Part shown: positions 61,831 to 64,000 of the stretch, one piece after another
Layout: every line of letters starts with the position of its first letter
Position numbering within the stretch: position 1 is the stretch's first letter
Source of the DNA: Ephydatia muelleri
Taxonomy: Eukaryota > Porifera > Demospongiae > Spongillida > Spongillidae
DNA: 64,000 nucleotides
Direction of reading: 5' to 3'
NCBI GenBank assembly: GCA_013339895.1
Contig: JABACO010000013.1
Coordinates: 5,009,823 to 5,073,822, forward strand
Position numbers and translations under genes: made by a program
Notes under the pieces: model-generated
What the model saw: only the letters and a program-made list of their open reading frames with translations
Databases searched by the model: none
What the model was told of the DNA's origin: nothing

Positions 61831-64000
61831 CATAATGCACTTCTGTCTCTACACTTTATTTACTATATAGGCGTATAGTTTATTGAAGTGGGCATGCATT
61901 GCTTCTGTGTGTGTCTGTGTGTGTGTGTTTGTGTGTGTGCATATGATTAAACGTTTGGGGGTCACGTGGATATAATTTTCTTGCATACTGGGACAGTATA
62001 GAGATCTGTTATAGGGCTATGTCACACACTGGTATGGAGTCTTGGAAGAGCTTCAATATTACCAGGCATATAGAAACTGGTGGGAAAGTTAGCTGTGTCG
62101 CTGTTGATGTCAATTTCAAAACATGTTGTTTCTAAATTTCCTACAGAACATTTTAAAATCAGTCTGTGACAACAGACCCTACTGAATCTGTATACTTGGC
62201 ATTGTGGATTTTTCAGTACTTGTATGCAAAGCATGGGACTTTAATTAAGCTGTTGCACATTACTGCTTTGTTTTGTTCTCACACCAGACAATATGTCTAG
62301 GAATAAAATAGACATATATACGGTATGATGTGCAATGATCCCTTTTTATGGAAAGATACATTTCATGCCCAACTGTCAGGCATTTTCTCCAGAAAAATCG
62401 TTTGCAGTTTGAGTGCTTCATGTAAGTCAAAATATTTAGGATTGTAGAAACTGTGACCTGCATGGCGTTAGTAGACAGGAAAATAGTGCGCCTCGACAGT
62501 ACTAATGCAAATTACCTCATGACCTAGAGAGTAGTAGTTAAGTTTTTCCATATCACAAACAATCAATTCCAATATCTTGCAGGTCACTTACATGAAAAAG
62601 ACTTTGCTCTAATGCAGTTTGTTTGCTTTTTGAGTGCGCAAGTCTCCATTTTAGTCACTATTCACACTGAACCATTATAGTGTTCTTAGCATGTGGAATA
62701 CTAGGAACAAAGGGCCCCTCCTTTCCAACTTATCTTGCCTTCTTGTTAAATGGTCTGCCATCTTCTGTTTTCTTACCAAGCACTTCTTTGAAATGTCTGT
62801 AATGACCACTACCTGTATAGTGGGGTCAGGTAAATGCATCAGCATATTGATGACATCAGGAGTGAGCCTTTTAGGTAAGCACAAGAAAAGTCTCCACATG
62901 TCAGTACAGAGAAAGTGTAATGTCTTGTGTGACAACAGTGGTTGAAACTTTCCTAGGCTTGAGGGTTTTTTTGTTGCTAGTGTAGCCTTTTTATACTCCC
63001 TCAAATGGGACACTGACTGACTTGCTAGCAGGCATTTTGTCTTGATGCCCTTGATGGTAATATTTCACATACATGTACTGCCCAAAGACTGATCCCACTT
63101 TGTACATATTCAGAGCACTATCAACTTGCAGTGTGCTTTAAAAAGTTTGTACTACTACTGTACATGTCTATAAATATGCTGTACTACTGTACATGTCTAT
63201 AAATATGCTGTACTACTGTACATGTCTATAAGTATGCAACTAGTAAAACACGTACCTAAAGGCAGACAAATATCAATTAGCAGTTTTAGTGACGATTTCA
63301 GTAAATGAATCCGAGCCAGACTGAAAACACATACAACAAAACCCAACACAAATATGAAATGTGTCTGTATGCAGCAAGAACGAAATGGACATAAGATTAC
63401 TTATTGTCCCCTACTATGTTTGGAAGGTCTTGTATGGATGCCACATCTGGTAAGGTTGGTCCGACAAAGTTGGCCCACAATATGAACTTGGCAACAGAGG
63501 TATATATTATTTTGTCAAAGGTTGCAGGTACATGTAATGTCAATGTTGTCTGCACTTTAGTGCGGTGTCTCATAGTTTAGGCTGAAGGTATTTCTGAAAG
63601 CAAAAATGACCAAACATAAAAGACATCAAAAAGCTTTCTAACGTCAGTAGATTCTAAAACGCAATCAATGAACAGATATCAGGGAGTCCAACAATTTGAA
63701 GTTGAAGCCAACTTCATTGACGTGTACGGATTTGCCCACATACAACATACTGATCACCAAGATTTCACATCATTGCAGTGTTACCCTAATAACTGGCAAA
63801 TCCATTAATTGTTACACTTGGTTTGAGGATTGACAAAGAATATATTGCATAATCGGTAGATTGAAAAGATAAGGCCACTCCGATGAATTTGTGGTTACCA
63901 TCCGCAACGGCATGAAGAACTTGTCTACATACATACTTGTGCATCACGTATGCACACGCATAGCTTTGAGCTACGGGTTGGTATCTCACAGAGAAGCTCA
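61831..64000. other. Right-hand end: repeats and unsupported ORFs
   Basis: GT-rich microsatellite lies at about 61906-61940. A 112-codon minus ORF at 62675-63013 (LPKRLTPDVINMLMHLPDPT) has normal composition but no family I recognise. A minus-strand stretch at about 63412-63510, reading VAKFILWANFVGPTLPDVAS before a GTAATC donor-like site, could be an exon. No gene is claimed. Confidence 0.35.
63154..63236. repeat. 29-bp tandem repeat, about 2.9 copies
   Basis: The unit begins ACTACTGTACATGTCTATAA and repeats with one substitution in the last copy. Confidence 0.9.

Noticed and set aside
62675-63013. 112-codon minus ORF as a transposase fragment
   Set aside because: I compared it from memory with piggyBac and Tc1 motifs and saw no match.
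63154-63236. CRISPR-like repeats
   Set aside because: The units are directly adjacent without spacers, so this is a minisatellite in a eukaryotic genome.

Overview
The window reads as nuclear DNA of an early-branching animal, most likely a demosponge. It is AT-rich and intron-dense, its ANTP-class homeobox genes are of the NK/Bar type, and it carries foldback elements and decayed hAT and RAG1-like copies. The organism is inferred, not shown directly.

Layout. Positions 1-41 kb hold a co-oriented gene block, all on the minus strand. Going left to right (3' to 5') it contains: the 5' part of an MFSD10-type major facilitator transporter (1-1769, running off the window edge); a Bsx/BarH-like homeobox gene (5295-6493); VPS8, a CORVET tethering subunit with about 50 small exons (7553-25548); two tandem NK5/6/7-like homeobox genes (26812-27940 and 28227-29580); and INPP5A, the type I inositol polyphosphate 5-phosphatase (30315-40859). 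I rebuilt exons by matching family motifs to GT/AG boundaries and checking intron phase. Most of the single ORFs in this block are exon fragments or intron shadows.

Positions 41-64 kb are repeat-rich and accessory. They hold a decayed hAT element with recognisable ends (43944-46347), two fragments of a second hAT family (about 46690-48092 plus, 51260-51589 minus), a hairpin set between two long G tracts (50710-50880), a palindrome-rich GATC repeat (53463-53650), the 3' end of a non-LTR retrotransposon ORF (about 53930-54283), and a multi-exon, lesion-bearing RAG1-like gene (about 55940-59718). That last locus has both a RAG1 N-terminal-like zinc-binding region and a divergent RAG1 core-like C-terminus. 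It is the most unusual item in the window.

How the genes relate. VPS8 (endosome tethering) and INPP5A (calcium/IP3 signalling) have no obvious biochemical link to the homeobox genes. The arrangement looks like an ancient NK-homeobox neighbourhood. In human, INPP5A lies next to NKX6-2 on 10q26, and MFSD10 lies in 4p16 with NKX1-1, MSX1 and HMX1. The two genes at the outer ends of this block therefore have human relatives inside NK paralogons. VPS8, with its large introns, may be a bystander held in place by regulatory elements.
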